A stretch of 64,000 nt of DNA, from the NCBI RefSeq assembly GCF_030811475.1, contig NZ_JAUSQV010000001.1:1318501-1382500 (forward strand), in the 5' to 3' direction. Under the pieces are notes generated by a model. It did not search any database and had not been told where the DNA came from. It saw only the letters and a list, made by a program, of their open reading frames with translations. The number at the start of each line of letters is the position of its first letter. The stretch's first letter is position 1. Below, one piece after another: positions 61,701-64,000 of the stretch. Both the position numbers and the translations under genes were made by a program. This DNA comes from Nakamurella flavida. GTDB taxonomy: Bacteria; Actinomycetota; Actinomycetes; Mycobacteriales; Nakamurellaceae.

Positions 61701-61892
61701 GGACGGGCGGTTGGACCATTCGCCGCTGCGCTGTCCGTCACCACGGCGGTCCTGTCCCCCACCTCGGGAGGATGCAGGACGGGCGCCCTGACCGGAGCTG
61801 CCGCGCGTTCCGAAGGAACGAGCCGGTCCGCCGGACTTGTTGCCGTCCGGACGGTCCCGTCGGGGCGGGCGATCGTCGCGTGAATCCGTCAT
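58782..61892 (-). CDS. TPR protein with large Arg/Asp repeat region and acidic tail
   Basis: The 1036-residue protein has three parts. Residues 1 to about 565 are a low-complexity region rich in Arg, Asp, Pro and Ser built of two repeat types: a 19-residue unit (RRDDAPRSFGDRPQRDDRP) and a longer unit of about 30 residues with RPWTPREDRPARDDRPRSFG. Residues about 570-800 are helical TPR-like (VNERWPDLPDDLDVSELDPE, ELAWRHARAARSKGGRIAVVRETVGLVAYRAGQW, AIELSRSAEAEQLD). Residues about 800-1036 are very acidic, with a DPDDTDDT repeat. By gene order it equals M. tuberculosis Rv1691, a TPR protein without the large N-terminal region. ATG 61892 follows CAGGAGAG. Function is unknown. Confidence 0.85.
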   Translation of the reverse strand: MTDSRDDRPPRRDRPDGNKSGGPARSFGTRGSSGQGARPASSRGGGQDRRGDGQRSGEWSNRPSGSDRQGPPGGRSSRDDRPSRPFGDRPRPPRDGDRPGADRGARGDRSDRPFRDDRGSRDDRPRSFGDRPQRDDRPRRDDAPRSFGDRTQRDDRPRRDDAPRSFGDRPQRDDRPRRDDAPRSFGDRTQRPDRSGPADRSRSFGDRPQRAERSDRPWTPREDRPARDDRPRSFGDRPQQSDRPQRSDRPWTSREDRPARDDRPRSFGDRPQRSDRPSYGDRPQRPDRSDRPWTPREDRPTRDDRSRPTGDRADRPWSPRGGPARDDRPRSTGDRPDRPWTPREDRPARDDRPRSFGDRPQRSDRPDRPWTPREDRPARDDRPRSSGDRPQQSDRTQRSDRPWTPREDRPARDDRPRSFGDRPQRTDRPDRPWTPREDRPARDDRGPRNDRTQRTDRPDRPWAPREDRPRSSDDRAPRDTERSSGMGGDLSGGLFGSRRPARDDRPPHGSGDRRGARDDRPARDASADRRPPYRDRDSGPAQRGQRPNDRPSGPRRDFDDARPPREVPTGSRVREEDVNERWPDLPDDLDVSELDPEVRRDLRGLSAEGSQFVGAHLLAAVELAEDEPELAWRHARAARSKGGRIAVVRETVGLVAYRAGQWSEAVAELRAARRMSGGPGHLAVMADCERAQGNPEKAIELSRSAEAEQLDADAQLELRIVVAAARADLGQLDAALVHLEAAGARPDSGVEAPARLLFAYADLLEQAGRRDEAIAGFLRAVNADTDEETDAEERLAMLVEDDTDDTDPDDTDDTDPDDTDDTDPDDTDPDDTHDAVALSDSDDVTGTTVDVVETGEAGSDEDDDAADDPELEVSADTDDGGITDPEASDAVVDDPDESAVVPAGEGQDDADPAEVVQATADQPREASASSAESDTEQTRLDTAASADTTESVDPDETAAQKAGDEAEAEPAPEGTATDPAAPGAVTSSLFSHSGYTAPSVPAGTTDTGLPDPTASDRGNAPAGREDIDRPSTGDRA
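59395..59500. repeat. 24-bp tandem repeat (Asp/Thr) in TPR gene
   Basis: A 24-bp unit (GTGTCGTCCGGGTCGGTGTC and 4 more bases) repeats about 3 to 4 times and encodes DPDDTDDT on the minus strand. Confidence 0.75.
60440..61560. repeat. Degenerate tandem repeats (57-bp and about 90-bp units) in TPR gene
   Basis: At about 61320-61500 a 57-bp unit encoding a 19-residue Arg/Asp-rich peptide occurs three times almost unchanged. From about 60500 to 61320, longer units of about 90 bp repeat with variations. The repeats stay in frame, so the reading frame is under selection. Confidence 0.8.
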
Positions 61893-62166
61893 GACACTCT
61901 CCTGAATCGATGCTGCTGACTTCGTCCGACGGTCGAACCATCGGGTGATGCTGAACGGATGATGCCGGCCGGCGCGGTGAGCGCCGGGTGGGGGCTGTCC
62001 GTCGGCCATGGGGCCGTATGCCTGCGCTCAGTGTGCCCCTGTTCTCGCACAAGAACAGTGGGCGTGTGACGCACCCAGCGTGCGGGGCAATGTGTCCACG
62101 CCCTGGTGGCGAGCGTTCGTACCGGCGCTGGGGTGCGGAACGTGGATGCGGCTGAACGAAGAAATG
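61893..62166. other. Region between 5S terminator and TPR gene
   Basis: The stretch probably holds the TPR-gene promoter. A 7-6-7 inverted repeat CTGTTCT-N6-AGAACAG lies at 62039-62058; it does not match the actinobacterial LexA box (GAAC-N4-GTTC). No gene was found. Confidence 0.4.
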
Positions 62167-62218
62167 CCTCGAGGGAGGTCACCGACACAGGTTTGCTGTG
62201 TGGTGACCTCCCTCGAGG
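62167..62218 (-). terminator. rRNA operon terminator
   Basis: A 17-bp perfect stem (CCTCGAGGGAGGTCACC and complement) holds an inner 6-bp stem (ACACAG/CTGTGT). It lies 12 bp past the 5S rRNA gene on the minus strand, as expected for the end of an rRNA operon. Confidence 0.88.
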
Positions 62219-62229
62219 TTCAATGATTG

Positions 62230-62347
62230 TCCGGCGGCGACCTACTCTCCCACACCGTGGCCGGTGCAGTACCATCGGCGCTGAAGGGCTTAGCTTCCGG
62301 GTTCGGGATGGGACCGGGCGTTTCCCCCTCGCTATGACCGCCGTAAC
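62230..62347 (-). rRNA. rrf: 5S ribosomal RNA
   Basis: The minus strand reads GTTACGGCGGTCATAGCGAG at the 5' end and continues with the conserved AACCCGGAAGCTAAGCCC core to GAGTAGGTCGCCGCCGG. Length (about 117 nt) and sequence fit actinobacterial 5S rRNA. Exact ends are estimates. Confidence 0.96.
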
Positions 62348-62451
62348 TCTATGGAATTCACGGGACCCAACCACCAGGTGAATGTTGCTCAGTGGACGCA
62401 TGGGTCTGGACCGTATCTCCAGAGTTGCACAGTGGACGCGTAGCATTTTTG

Positions 62452-64000
<1,549 letters not shown>

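Noticed and set aside
58917..61883. A 988-codon plus-strand open frame opposite the TPR gene
   Set aside because: It mirrors the in-frame repeats of the minus-strand gene. It has no ribosome-binding site and an artefactual Gly/Val/Arg composition, whereas the minus strand has TPR content and ATGA coupling.
62039..62058. SOS (LexA) box before the TPR gene
   Set aside because: The inverted repeat is GTTCT-N-AGAAC, opposite in orientation to the actinobacterial GAAC-N4-GTTC box.

Overview
The window is high-GC DNA from an actinobacterium. The evidence is the extreme G/C in third codon positions, frequent GTG and TTG starts, many leaderless start codons, lipoproteins and L,D-transpeptidases of actinobacterial type, and a long housekeeping run in the order known from Mycobacterium tuberculosis Rv1691-Rv1713. 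Genus cannot be fixed from the sequence alone; a Nakamurella or Geodermatophilus-like lineage would fit. The window opens inside a NUDIX gene and closes inside a 23S rRNA gene, both on the minus strand.

Region 1 (1-22.4 kb) is mixed metabolic and accessory DNA. It holds pabB, a UDP-glucose pyrophosphorylase, alanine dehydrogenase with a divergent Lrp-type regulator, an ArsR/MFS pair, OsmC, a secreted GH16-type glycosidase, a luciferase-like oxidoreductase, two serine hydrolases, lipoproteins, a potassium channel, MerR and WYL regulators and a LysE exporter. One VOC gene (18.1-18.5 kb) carries a frameshift.

Region 2 (22.7-29.4 kb) is the most unusual part. A SorC-type regulator is transcribed with a 41-codon ORF and a RibBA-like protein whose GTP cyclohydrolase II half has lost key motifs. 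Divergently, a dehydrogenase (SDR), a transketolase split over two genes and a glycerol-kinase-like FGGY kinase form a tight operon. Repeated TATTCAAC-type sites lie between the two units. Together this looks like a regulated pathway for a ketose or polyol whose substrate cannot be read from the sequence.

Region 3 (29.4-39.2 kb) has a PadR/HAAS pair, an Ig-domain L,D-transpeptidase lipoprotein, a TetR-controlled GH13 enzyme, a TmpL-like membrane protein, an ECF sigma gene with a frameshift next to its anti-sigma-like partner, tRNA-Pro(GGG), and an orphan FetB-like permease.

Region 4 (39.2-61.9 kb) is the conserved run, read on the minus strand: a TPR protein with a huge Arg/Asp repeat region, HAD phosphatase, small protein, tlyA, nadK, recN, steA, mctB, pyrG, NUDIX, xerD, DUF1540 protein, parA, scpA, scpB, rluB, cmk, plsC and der. 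Many neighbours overlap by 4 bp (ATGA or GTGA), which implies translational coupling. Only one gene in it, a small membrane protein at 46077, is on the plus strand.

Region 5 (62.2-64 kb) is the 3' end of an rRNA operon (23S partial, 5S, strong terminator) transcribed toward region 4.
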